A stretch of 64,000 nt of DNA from Pacificibacter marinus (GTDB taxonomy: Bacteria > Pseudomonadota > Alphaproteobacteria > Rhodobacterales > Rhodobacteraceae): positions 162,279 to 226,278 of the forward strand of contig NZ_JAHKPK010000025.1 of assembly GCF_018860665.1 (NCBI RefSeq). The letters are read 5' to 3'. The translations under genes and the position numbers were made by a program. The notes below the pieces were generated by a model. It made no database searches. It saw only the letters and a list, made by a program, of their open reading frames with translations, and was not told the DNA's origin. Positions 25,866-34,182 of this stretch are shown here, piece by piece. Each line of letters begins with the position of its first letter. Positions within the stretch are counted from its first letter, which is position 1.

Positions 25866-26183
25866 ATGACACATGCCATTGAACGCCTTGCGGCCACCAT
25901 CGAAGACCGAAAATCTGCGGCTGCCGACAGCTCTTGGACGGCAAAATTGCTGGCCAAAGGCGCTGACAAATGCGCCGAGAAGTTTGGCGAGGAAAGTATT
26001 GAGGCGATCATCGCCTGCGCCAAGAATGACCGCGAGAATTTGACATATGAGGCCGCAGACGTGATTTATCACCTCGGTGTCATGCTGGCCGCGCGCGACA
26101 TCACCTTGGGCGAGGTCATGGACGAACTGGATCGCCGCGCTGGCGTGTCTGGCATCGCGGAAAAAGCCGCCCGCAACCTCTAA
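25866..26183 (+). CDS. hisE: HisE, phosphoribosyl-ATP pyrophosphatase
   Basis: Splits phosphoribosyl-ATP to phosphoribosyl-AMP in histidine synthesis. At 105 residues it is the stand-alone form, so HisI must be encoded elsewhere. The metal-binding core KFGEESIEAIIA and YEAADVIYHLGVML is characteristic of the all-alpha NTP pyrophosphatase fold. It directly follows hisF. Confidence 0.95.
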   Translation: MTHAIERLAATIEDRKSAAADSSWTAKLLAKGADKCAEKFGEESIEAIIACAKNDRENLTYEAADVIYHLGVMLAARDITLGEVMDELDRRAGVSGIAEKAARNL

Positions 26184-26206
26184 TCCCACGGAATGAGATC
26201 AGCCAC

Positions 26207-26734
26207 ATGCCCTTAAACTTTGTCGCCAAACCTAACGATTTCGACATGTACAAAGGCGGCAAAGAGATCATGCGAGCGCGCAGCTCTTGGCTCTATCGTT
26301 TGCGATACATATGGTTTCCGCTCTTCGCCCTTGGCCCGCCCGCTGTGTTATATATTTGGCCAAACAGCTTGCCGATGTGGATGATCAGAATCTCACCTAT
26401 TTTGGCGATGATGAGCCTGATGTTGTTCATGTGGGTGCTGTTGCAAAAGCGGATTCAACTCAATCAGTCCATTCAAAACGCCAAGACCTTTGTGACGCCC
26501 ACGGCCTATACGCTTGATGAAAAAGGCTTTACCCAAGAAAGCGCTGTTGAGCTGCACCGTGTGCGCTGGGACGCCTTTATGGATGCGCAGAACACATCAC
26601 AGGGCATTGCGCTTTTGATTGCGGAGGCACATTTTGTGACCATCCCGAAGACCGCTTTCACGTCCAAAGAGGCGCAATTGGATACGTTGCAGACCATTCA
26701 AGGCTGGATCAAAGCGGCCAAAGCATCAGCTTGA
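26207..26734 (+). CDS. YcxB-like membrane protein
   Basis: 175 residues with two membrane helices (about 33-50 and 58-79), followed by a cytoplasmic domain with DEKGFTQESAVELHRVRWDA and FVTIPKTAFTS. This is the pattern of YcxB-like proteins. Function is unknown. It starts 23 bases after hisE and may be the last gene of that transcript. Its final nine bases overlap the end of the convergent CoA-binding gene. Confidence 0.72.
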   Translation: MPLNFVAKPNDFDMYKGGKEIMRARSSWLYRLRYIWFPLFALGPPAVLYIWPNSLPMWMIRISPILAMMSLMLFMWVLLQKRIQLNQSIQNAKTFVTPTAYTLDEKGFTQESAVELHRVRWDAFMDAQNTSQGIALLIAEAHFVTIPKTAFTSKEAQLDTLQTIQGWIKAAKASA

Positions 26735-27172
26735 GAGCGGCAAAAGGCCAAGACGAGGGATTTCAATCTTAGGACAGCGATCCATCACCACCTCAGCCCC
26801 TTGGGCACGTCCAAGCGCGGCGGCTTTGTCATTGACGATATCAAGCTGCATCCAGATCGTTTTTAAGCCCCGCAAATGTTCCAAAGCCTCTTCGACCACA
26901 GGCAAGACATGTTCAGAGCGCCTAAAGATATCAACCATATCAACAGGCTCGGAAATATCGCGCAGCGAGGCCACGCATGTCTGGCCAAAGAGTTCCTTGC
27001 CCGCCTGCCCCGGATTGACAGGAATCACCTTATACCCATGCGCCGCGAGAAAATTACCCACACGATTGGACGCGCGCTCAGGGCGCGGCGAGGCGCCGAC
27101 CATCGCGATCACACGTGTTGACGTTAAAATACGTGCGATGTCGGGGTCACTCAGACGGTCTACATGGCTCAT
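26726..27172 (-). CDS. CoA-binding domain protein (YccU-like)
   Basis: A 148-residue single CoA-binding Rossmann domain. Key segments are VIAMVGASPRPERASNRVG, GYKVIPVNPGQ and IWMQLDIVNDKAAALGRAQG, followed by MDRCPKIE. Stand-alone forms such as YccU bind CoA or nucleotides, but their role is not defined. The ATG at 27172 gives the usual length; the longer frame to 27274 runs through a terminator hairpin and is not coding. Confidence 0.88.
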   Translation of the reverse strand: MSHVDRLSDPDIARILTSTRVIAMVGASPRPERASNRVGNFLAAHGYKVIPVNPGQAGKELFGQTCVASLRDISEPVDMVDIFRRSEHVLPVVEEALEHLRGLKTIWMQLDIVNDKAAALGRAQGAEVVMDRCPKIEIPRLGLLPLSS

Positions 27173-27220
27173 GATATAAAGATAGTGTGGGCTTTGAGAA
27201 AAAACACCCGCGATCCATAT

Positions 27221-27253
27221 AAAAAAGCCCGAGCCAGGGGAAACGGCTCGGGC
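27221..27253 (-). terminator. strong minus-strand terminator
   Basis: On the minus strand a perfect nine-base stem, GCCCGAGCC/GGCTCGGGC, is followed by six T. It lies 157 bases beyond the stop of the YHS-domain gene, far for a simple gene end. That leaves room for a small RNA in between. Confidence 0.88.
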
Positions 27254-27409
27254 AGAGTGTGGAACGAGGGACATAGAAGCGACACGCGGGTTCCAGTGCG
27301 TGTCTGTGGATATACTTAGGTCTTATCGGGTCTTGTTAAAGAGCATGTAATACATTCGTGAACACAGTGTTAACGCCCGTGATCAACAGACTGTTTCTAA
27401 ACATGTCCC

Positions 27410-27880
27410 TTATTGCTTGCTCAATTCAGGCCAATTGGTTTCGGCCAATGCGATGTTGGCATCCGTGTCTTCCAGCCAAATGGAACGCACTGTTTTGTTA
27501 AAGTTCAGATATAGCTTGCCGTTGTGAATGGTCCAAGCCTCAGGGTCGCCGTCAGCCAGACCACCTTTGGCCGCAGCATAAGCACAATAGCCGCCAAATT
27601 CAGGCGCATAGGCTGTTGGGTCGGCAACGAATTTGTCTTTGTTTTCAGCAGATGAGAAATGCCAGACCTCGCCAGCCCATTCAGCGGCATGGGCTGCATC
27701 ACCTTGCACATAAGCGTTTTCAGTAAAATAGGCCACGGGATCAGCCCCTCGAATGGCCACGCCGTTTTTGGTGTAGATTTTCATCGAGGCAGTATCAGCA
27801 GCAAAACTGGCAAGGGGCACCAAGACGGCACCCGCAACGGGGACAATGGCAAGAGCGAGCAACGAGCGACGTGTGATCAT
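27410..27880 (-). CDS. YHS-domain protein with export signal
   Basis: 156 residues. The N-terminus MITRRSLLALAIVPVAGA is a Tat- or Sec-type signal with an Arg pair, ending near SFA-ADT. The rest is a YHS domain (GADPVAYFTENAYVQGD, then EFGGYCAYAAAKGG), associated with metal, often copper or heme, binding in exported proteins. The ATG at 27880 follows AAAGGA. It probably works in the periplasm; partners are not evident. Confidence 0.86.
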   Translation of the reverse strand: MITRRSLLALAIVPVAGAVLVPLASFAADTASMKIYTKNGVAIRGADPVAYFTENAYVQGDAAHAAEWAGEVWHFSSAENKDKFVADPTAYAPEFGGYCAYAAAKGGLADGDPEAWTIHNGKLYLNFNKTVRSIWLEDTDANIALAETNWPELSKQ

Positions 27881-27993
27881 AGCGATTTCCTTTTGTGTAC
27901 GTGACAAAAGGATGAGGCTTGAGGGGACCAATGAGAAGCCCCCCCAACGCAAGCGTGACTGCGCGTTATCCGTTGTTATAACGCGCGGCTCTT

Positions 27994-28773
27994 TTAACGT
28001 TTGGACGCAGAATACAGCGCAACAGCGGCCGCATTTGATACATTGAGCGAGCCAAAGTCGCGTTTGTAGGGAATTTTCACCAATAGATCACAGGTCTCTT
28101 TGGTTTTTTGACGAAGCCCCGGCCCTTCGGCCCCCATCACAAGCGCGACAGGGCGACCAGACAAGTCCGCCAAAGCATCATCCAACTCGACCTCAGCCGT
28201 GCCATCCAAGCCCAAACAAACGAAACCCATATTTTGCAATTCGGTCATCGTGTCGGCCAGATTGCGCACCCGCAAATACGGCTGGCGTTCTAGCGCACCG
28301 GATGCGGTTTTCGCCAAAGCACCTGTTTCTGGCGTGGCGTGACGCGCGGTGGCAATCACGGCTTCGGCGCCGAACACTTCGGCAGAGCGCAAAATCGCGC
28401 CCACATTGTGTGGATCGGTCACTTGATCAAGCAAAACAACCGTCGGCACGCCCTCGCCTGCCCCCAGACAAATTTCGGAGACAGAGCCCCAAGCCAAAGG
28501 CTTGACTTCCAAAGCCGCCCCTTGGTGCACGGATTGCGCATCGATGGGCACGTCAAATTTGCGCGGCTCAACGATTTCTGGATCCATGCCCGATTTGTCG
28601 ATGTCTTCGGCCAATCTGTCATAAGCATTTTTGGTCACGACCAGCTTAAGCTTTTCGCGATCAGGGTTGCGCAACGCATCGCGCACCGCGTGCAATCCAA
28701 AGAGCCAAACCGTGGCTGCGGCAGCTTTGCGTTTGTGTTGCTCTTTTTCGACGACCCATTGGGGTTTTTTCAT
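27994..28773 (-). CDS. rlmB: RlmB/TrmH-family rRNA 2'-O-methyltransferase
   Basis: A SPOUT-class methyltransferase, most likely modifying G2251 of 23S rRNA. The 259-residue protein has a substrate-binding N-domain (VWLFGLHAVRDALRNPDREK) and the knotted SAM domain with VTDPHNVGAILRSAEVFGAE, LVMGAEGPGLRQKT and SLNVSNAAAVALY. These three motifs define the TrmH group. The start is the ATG at 28773; an upstream extension enters the tRNA-Tyr promoter area. It is divergent from that tRNA. Confidence 0.93.
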   Translation of the reverse strand: MKKPQWVVEKEQHKRKAAAATVWLFGLHAVRDALRNPDREKLKLVVTKNAYDRLAEDIDKSGMDPEIVEPRKFDVPIDAQSVHQGAALEVKPLAWGSVSEICLGAGEGVPTVVLLDQVTDPHNVGAILRSAEVFGAEAVIATARHATPETGALAKTASGALERQPYLRVRNLADTMTELQNMGFVCLGLDGTAEVELDDALADLSGRPVALVMGAEGPGLRQKTKETCDLLVKIPYKRDFGSLNVSNAAAVALYSASKR

Positions 28774-28845
28774 GACCAGATATCCCGTTTTTGCCTGCGT
28801 CCCTTCCTTGCCTTGCGGTTTGTTGAGATACAAGCAATTTTCCTG

Positions 28846-28874
28846 TTGACGCCCCCCCACTGCACTTGTATCCA
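28846..28874 (+). promoter_or_regulatory. candidate promoter for tRNA-Tyr
   Basis: TTGACG and TATCCA are separated by 17 bases and end 32 bases before the tRNA. The spacer contains a run of seven C. Confidence 0.45.
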
Positions 28875-28906
28875 CCCCGCACACAACGATGCTAACGCAT
28901 CCGAGT

Positions 28907-28990
28907 GGGCGACGGGCTGCAAGGTGCGGCAGCGGATTGTAACTCCGCCGGGGAGACCCACGCCTGGTTCGATTCCAGGGTCGCCCACCA
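28907..28990 (+). tRNA. tRNA-Tyr (GTA) with unusual core bases
   Basis: Acceptor GGGCGAC/GTCGCCC, anticodon stem GCGGA/TCCGC with loop TTGTAAC (anticodon GTA), a long variable arm with GGG-GAGA-CCC as expected for class II tRNA-Tyr, T arm CCTGG/CCAGG with TTCGATT, discriminator A and encoded CCA. The D arm folds as GCTG/CGGC with loop CAAGGTG. Position 8 is G rather than T, 14 is C rather than A, and 21 is G rather than A, all departures from the consensus. Confidence 0.9.
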
Positions 28991-29088
28991 TTTATCCCCC
29001 TCTAAACATATAAGATCGTTTCGGGATACTGGTGGCCTGTTTGTTAGGCATAGCAAATTGTGCAGCGCCGCAAATTCAATGGCCGAAA

Positions 29089-29502
29089 TCAGTCGATCTG
29101 AACAGCCGCACGCGTATATGTTGCCTCTTCGACGGTTTCATCCGCAAAGGTTACCCGCACATCGATGGCCTCAATCGTCTGCGGCGGGAATGACACCAAG
29201 ATCGCGTCCAACCCTTCGACCTTCAACGCATTGGGTTGCGCCTGATCTAAATAGCAAGGCTCGGCTACAAATTTGACCATATCGCCGCCGTTAACCGCAT
29301 ATTCAATCTTGGCGACGCCACAGCGCCACGCCAAAAGGTTGGTGAAATACAAAAGATCACGCCCTTCATACAATCGGACCGCAATCCAATTGGCTTTGGT
29401 CGCTTGCAATATAGGTTTCACTTCAGCTGCAGTGGTGAAATTCGCCCCAAAAGCGGGCGAAATTATCCCAAGCGCCAATACGATAGGCATAAAACGTCTC
29501 AT
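29089..29502 (-). CDS. exported hypothetical protein
   Basis: 137 residues with a clear signal peptide (MRRFMPIVLALGIISPAFGA). The mature part is mainly beta-strand-like and contains VKPILQATKANWIAVR, YEGRDLLYFTNLLAWRCG and two cysteines that could form a disulfide. I recognise it only as a type seen in Rhodobacterales and cannot name a family. A periplasmic location is likely. It is isolated between the tRNA-Tyr gene and the divergent glycosyltransferase-like gene. Confidence 0.78.
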   Translation of the reverse strand: MRRFMPIVLALGIISPAFGANFTTAAEVKPILQATKANWIAVRLYEGRDLLYFTNLLAWRCGVAKIEYAVNGGDMVKFVAEPCYLDQAQPNALKVEGLDAILVSFPPQTIEAIDVRVTFADETVEEATYTRAAVQID

Positions 29503-29609
29503 GGAAAAATCCTTTTACATAAGGTGGCATTTGTCGCCTTTCGAATGGGGACAAATCAGCCTATACTAAAAGCAAATGTGGCCCTGATCCGAGAGATGAT
29601 ACACACGTT

Positions 29610-30614
29610 ATGACAGGTACCTCCCAAAAGCCAAATTCATTCAACATTGTTGTGATCGGTCAAAATGGGCGCCTCATGTATGAAGCTCTTTTGTTTGCCG
29701 CCTCATTGCGCCAAAACGATCCTGATTTCAAAGGACGACTGTTTATCGCAGAACCGCAGCCTGGGCCCAATTGGAACGGCGATCCGCGGATTCGCCAGAC
29801 AGATCTACTCTCTGCTCTCGCGCGTCTTGGTGCTGAAATTTTACCATTTGAGACTGTGCATTTTGGCCAGTCATACCCTTACGGCAATAAAATTGAAGCG
29901 CTCAAAGCCCTGCCCGAAGGTGAACCCTTTGTGTTTTTTGACACAGACACGTTGATCACAGGCCCTGTGTCCAGCGTACCGTTTGATTTTGATCGCCCCT
30001 GTGCCTCACTCAAAGCCGAAGGCACATGGCCAGAGATCGAACTTTACGGTCCAGGATATGGCGAAATTTGGAAATCTCTCTACGACAAATTCGGATTGGA
30101 ATTTGAATCGACTCTCGATCTGACCCAGCCAGACGAGTATTGGAAACGCTACATGTATTTCAACGCGGGCTTTTTCTTTTACAAATGCCCGAAACTCTTT
30201 GGCGAACGCTTTACCCAATATGCAACGGAAATCTTAGCCGATCCGCCCGCTGAGGCCATGCTGCAAAGCTTTGACCCTTGGCTTGACCAAGTCGCCTTGC
30301 CGCTGGTGATCCATTCTTTTGGCGGCGCACGCAGCACCTTGCCCGAGAACACACTTGATGGTGCGATATCTTGTCATTACCGCACCTTCCCGCTGCTCTT
30401 CGCGCGCGAAAGTGACGACGTGGTCACCAAACTGCGTCATGCCTGTGAGCCCAATTGGATCAAGAAAGTGCTCAAAGAATACGAGCCCATCAAGCGCATC
30501 GTTTTTCAAAACAAAGGGGACAGAATCCGCGATATGTTTGACCGCGATAATCTTCCCCGCCGTGAAAAGATGATCCGCAATCGTATCAAAAAAGCAAATA
30601 TGTGGATGCGTTAG
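29610..30614 (+). CDS. glycosyltransferase-like protein with DxD motif
   Basis: 334 residues, cytosolic and without membrane segments. The first half looks like a GT-A nucleotide-sugar fold: FNIVVIGQNGRLMYEALLFA at the start, and EPFVFFDTDTLITGP containing an Asp-Thr-Asp triplet that would bind metal and the sugar nucleotide, as in GT8-like enzymes. YMYFNAGFFFYKCP and DQVALPLVIHSFGG follow. The C-terminus is basic (RREKMIRNRIKKANMWMR). No polysaccharide genes are adjacent, so acceptor and product are unknown. Confidence 0.65.
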   Translation: MTGTSQKPNSFNIVVIGQNGRLMYEALLFAASLRQNDPDFKGRLFIAEPQPGPNWNGDPRIRQTDLLSALARLGAEILPFETVHFGQSYPYGNKIEALKALPEGEPFVFFDTDTLITGPVSSVPFDFDRPCASLKAEGTWPEIELYGPGYGEIWKSLYDKFGLEFESTLDLTQPDEYWKRYMYFNAGFFFYKCPKLFGERFTQYATEILADPPAEAMLQSFDPWLDQVALPLVIHSFGGARSTLPENTLDGAISCHYRTFPLLFARESDDVVTKLRHACEPNWIKKVLKEYEPIKRIVFQNKGDRIRDMFDRDNLPRREKMIRNRIKKANMWMR

Positions 30615-30773
30615 GTTAAATTGGCCTGCGGCGTTTGTGGTGCCGCATATCCGCGACAAACCGCCAAGTGAAAAAGATCGGTTTTTCTTTGCATGCGCGC
30701 GGCCTTAGGGTAGCGTTGTCAAGCACAGTCACGGGCCGCAATCTACGCGGCATAATCAGGTTACGCCAAGAGT

Positions 30774-33700
30774 ATGAAGCCAAATTTTGCTTTAAATTTT
30801 ACCCATACAGGCATTTCTCTGCTGCACCGCGCCTCTAGCGGCTGGCATGTTATGGGCGATGTATCGTTGGAAGATCCAGACATGGACGCCGCTTTGTCGC
30901 GCCTGCGCAGCACAGCAACCGCCATGGCGTCATCAGGTCTGTCGACCAAATTGGTGATCCCCAACAGCCAGATTTTGTATCGCACCATTCCTGATCCTGG
31001 CCGCAATGAATCCAAGCGCAAGAAATCCATCGAAGACGCGCTAACAGGTGCCACACCCTATGCGTTGCACGAACTGGTTTATGATTGGAACGTCACCAAG
31101 GACGGTTTGCAAATCGCCGTGGTCGCACGCGAAACACTTGAGGAAGCCGAAAGTTTTGCCCGCCAACATCGCTTTAACCCTTTGTGCTTTGTCGCTATCC
31201 CCGAAGACGGCACGTTTGACGCAGAACCTTTCTTTGGTCGCGCTGCGGCGGCTGACGCGCTGATCGGAACAAACACCAAGATAGATCGTGACCCATCGGC
31301 CATACATATTTTAGCGCTCTACGGAGCGACGCAAACGGCAGTCCTTCCTGAACCGGACCCCACGCCAGTTGAGACCGTGTCTGCAACTGTAGATACTGAC
31401 ATCGGATCAGAACCCGAGGCACCGAATGCCCCACAAGCCGAGACCGAGACGGCTTCGAACGGGCACGCCAATACATCACAGGGTAAAAATAACGCCGAAG
31501 GCACCGCGCCAGCCAAAGACGATCCTGTCTCAGATGTTCAACACATCCCCCCTCAAGAGACAGTTCCCATTGATACGGTCGATCAAACGCCTGATGAGAA
31601 CGAGACGGATCAGACCACGCCTGAAAAGATCGCTTCGGCAAATGACGTGACGGCTCCGCCTGTTCAAGACGCAAACGCTCACAACGTCTTGCCTAATGAC
31701 ATGGCAGATCAAGCGCCAGCCTCCGCCGATGACATCATTGAGGCTACGGATGTAGATAAGACTGATGCCCAACAAACAAACGACAGTGACGTCAACGCGC
31801 CCGTTGAGACAGTCATACCCCCCATCACAGCAAACGCCGATGATGCAGATGAAACAAACAGTACCGCAGAATCTGCGACTGACAGTATTTCCTCTGAAAA
31901 CGATGCGCCAAGCCCTGACACAGCCCCCACAACAGGGTTTCAATCCATGCGCGCGTCTTTCGCCGCAACGCGCTCAAGCACGGCACCAGAGCCTGCGCTC
32001 ATGCGTTTATCAGCAGCCCCGTCACGCGTTTTATCGGCTGTAATCCCACCGCAAGAGGTCAGTTCTCCACCCCTACGCGTGACGGACAAAAGCATCCCAA
32101 ATGACGACGGCGCACCGATGGCTGAGGTGGTCGATGAGTCTCTGCCTCAACCGCGCGACAGCCGCACGAGTGGTATTTTGCGGGCGCAAAAAAGCGACGA
32201 TATCAAATCGAATAAATCTGCACCGCTCCCCGAACCGCCCGCGATGCCAGCGCCCCCCTCCGCGCAGCGCCGCGTCGACACCTTGCCGCCTGCATCCACC
32301 GAACAAAAGTTGCAAATTGGAGCGATCAAAACACCAAAGCCAGGTCCCAAAACCGCACTTTCGGCCAAGGCCCAAGCACCCGAGGCAACAACCTCAACCA
32401 TTGCAACATTGACGCCAAAAGCCACTGCTGTACGGGCCAAACTGGCCCAAGGCGGCGCACTTGCTCTTGCGACACTAAAGGCTCGCAACGCGAAAAAAGC
32501 GGCTCAAGCACAGGCTGCGACCGAGGCCAAAATGGCGTTGGACAGCACACCTGCCCCGATTGAGGATCTCAGCGATGAAATCGACACAGGCCCCAAGCCG
32601 ATGTCGGACAAAGCTGCGGGTCTTATGGCTCCCAAAGATGCAAGTGAGACCAAATTCAACGTTTTTGGTGCACGCAAAACCACGCCAAAGCCAAAACGCA
32701 TTTCCCTTGGGATTGCACTAACGCTTGGGCTTTTGTTGTTTATGGCGCTCGTGGCAATGTGGGCATCATGGAGCACGCCAGACACGGCTGCCCCGATCAC
32801 CGAAACGACTCAGAGCGAGAACACCTCTCAGATTGCACCGGATGTTATCCCAAACATGGATGAGACCGATCTCGCATTGGAGTCTGAGGCTGCGATAGAA
32901 ATCGACACAACCGATGACGACACAGTGGATTTGGCCTTTGAACCGCCGTTGCCTTCCGCAGATGACCCGGTCGATATCGCAGAAGTCACACGACAATATG
33001 TGGCCACTGGCATCTGGCCTTTGCCCCCCGAAGCTGGTGCAAGCGTCTTTGAGGACACCACTTCGGATCTATACGTAGCCTCTATTGACCCGAATATTCT
33101 CTCGCAAGATGCGGTGGCCTTACCCAATGCACAGCCCCACCAAATCGACGCGCAACCCCTTGCAGCTGCGGGGCCAGCCCCAGCGGGCACCACCTATGAC
33201 TTTGATCCACGCGGGTTGGTGCGCGCCACGCCTGAGGGCGCGATCACCCCGTCGGGCGTTATGGTCTACGCGGGCACGCCACCAATCGCGCCAGCCGCCC
33301 GTCCAGGGGACAGCGACGTCGCAGCTCTTGAGGCCGCCAACACCGAAGGCAACACTGCGCGGGCGGCTTTGGCAGGGTTTTCACCGCGTCTACGCCCTGA
33401 AGGCTTGGTCGAGCGCAGCGAACAGGCCAATTTAGGCGGGTTGACCCGCACCCAACTGGGGGCTTTTCGTCCCAAAGCGCGCCCACAATCGGCGCAACAA
33501 ACAGCGCAATCAGACGCCGAGGCCGAAGGGGACCCCGCCCCTGCACCCACTGCTCCTGTAGTCACAGCATCGCTCTTGCCCGAACCGCGTCCACAAAATA
33601 TCGCCAAACTTGCCGCCGCTGCGCGTGCGGCAGAGGCCGCTGCCCAGGCCGCAACTGCGGCTGCGTCTGGGTCTGCATCCACCACGGACAATGTATCAGC

Positions 33701-33992
33701 CACACGCGTGACCGCCGCGGTTCCAGCGCCTAAAATTCCGTCAGGCCCCACAGCAACCACAGTGGCGCGTGCGGCCACGGTCAAAAACGCGATCAACCTG
33801 CGCAAAGTCAATCTGATGGGCGTCTACGGGTCCAGCTCTGATCGTCGCGCCTTGGTCCGTTTGCCATCGGGGCGTCTGGCCAAAGTCAAAATAGGTGATC
33901 GCGTTGATGGGGGCCGCGTTCAATCCATTTCAGACAGCGCATTGGTTTACGTCAAAGGCAACAGATCGATCACCCTCAAAATCGGCGCGTAA
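30774..33992 (+). CDS. large single-pass protein, possible GspL/PilM-like plus GspC/PilP-like fusion
   Basis: 1072 residues in four parts. Residues 1-170 are globular, with FALNFTHTGISLLHR and SRLRSTATAMASSGLSTKLV, then ILYRTIPDPG and TGATPYALHELVYDW, resembling the actin-like cytoplasmic domain of GspL/PilM. Residues 180-640 are a low-complexity Ala/Pro/Thr/Asp linker. A single membrane helix lies at about 643-667. A second Ala/Pro-rich stretch leads to a folded C-terminus (about 1005-1072) with AINLRKVNLMGVYGSSSDRR, ALVRLPSGRLAKVKIGD and ALVYVKGNRSI, like the periplasmic GspC/PilP homology region. Relatives are often loosely annotated in Rhodobacterales. The role is inferred. Confidence 0.7.
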   Translation: MKPNFALNFTHTGISLLHRASSGWHVMGDVSLEDPDMDAALSRLRSTATAMASSGLSTKLVIPNSQILYRTIPDPGRNESKRKKSIEDALTGATPYALHELVYDWNVTKDGLQIAVVARETLEEAESFARQHRFNPLCFVAIPEDGTFDAEPFFGRAAAADALIGTNTKIDRDPSAIHILALYGATQTAVLPEPDPTPVETVSATVDTDIGSEPEAPNAPQAETETASNGHANTSQGKNNAEGTAPAKDDPVSDVQHIPPQETVPIDTVDQTPDENETDQTTPEKIASANDVTAPPVQDANAHNVLPNDMADQAPASADDIIEATDVDKTDAQQTNDSDVNAPVETVIPPITANADDADETNSTAESATDSISSENDAPSPDTAPTTGFQSMRASFAATRSSTAPEPALMRLSAAPSRVLSAVIPPQEVSSPPLRVTDKSIPNDDGAPMAEVVDESLPQPRDSRTSGILRAQKSDDIKSNKSAPLPEPPAMPAPPSAQRRVDTLPPASTEQKLQIGAIKTPKPGPKTALSAKAQAPEATTSTIATLTPKATAVRAKLAQGGALALATLKARNAKKAAQAQAATEAKMALDSTPAPIEDLSDEIDTGPKPMSDKAAGLMAPKDASETKFNVFGARKTTPKPKRISLGIALTLGLLLFMALVAMWASWSTPDTAAPITETTQSENTSQIAPDVIPNMDETDLALESEAAIEIDTTDDDTVDLAFEPPLPSADDPVDIAEVTRQYVATGIWPLPPEAGASVFEDTTSDLYVASIDPNILSQDAVALPNAQPHQIDAQPLAAAGPAPAGTTYDFDPRGLVRATPEGAITPSGVMVYAGTPPIAPAARPGDSDVAALEAANTEGNTARAALAGFSPRLRPEGLVERSEQANLGGLTRTQLGAFRPKARPQSAQQTAQSDAEAEGDPAPAPTAPVVTASLLPEPRPQNIAKLAAAARAAEAAAQAATAAASGSASTTDNVSATRVTAAVPAPKIPSGPTATTVARAATVKNAINLRKVNLMGVYGSSSDRRALVRLPSGRLAKVKIGDRVDGGRVQSISDSALVYVKGNRSITLKIGA

Positions 33993-34182
33993 ATCCCGCT
34001 GAGACTTACACGCCGTCTATTAAGGCTTTGTGATTTTTGCCTTCCTTACTTTGGCCCTTAATGCAGAACGGCCTTGCTGCATATCCATGAATCATTAGGA
34101 TAAATGAAATCCGTGCCGCGTTAAGCTGAGCCTGATCTGGCCCCAATCAACCAGCCTATATTCATAAAGGATCTTTTCTAAG

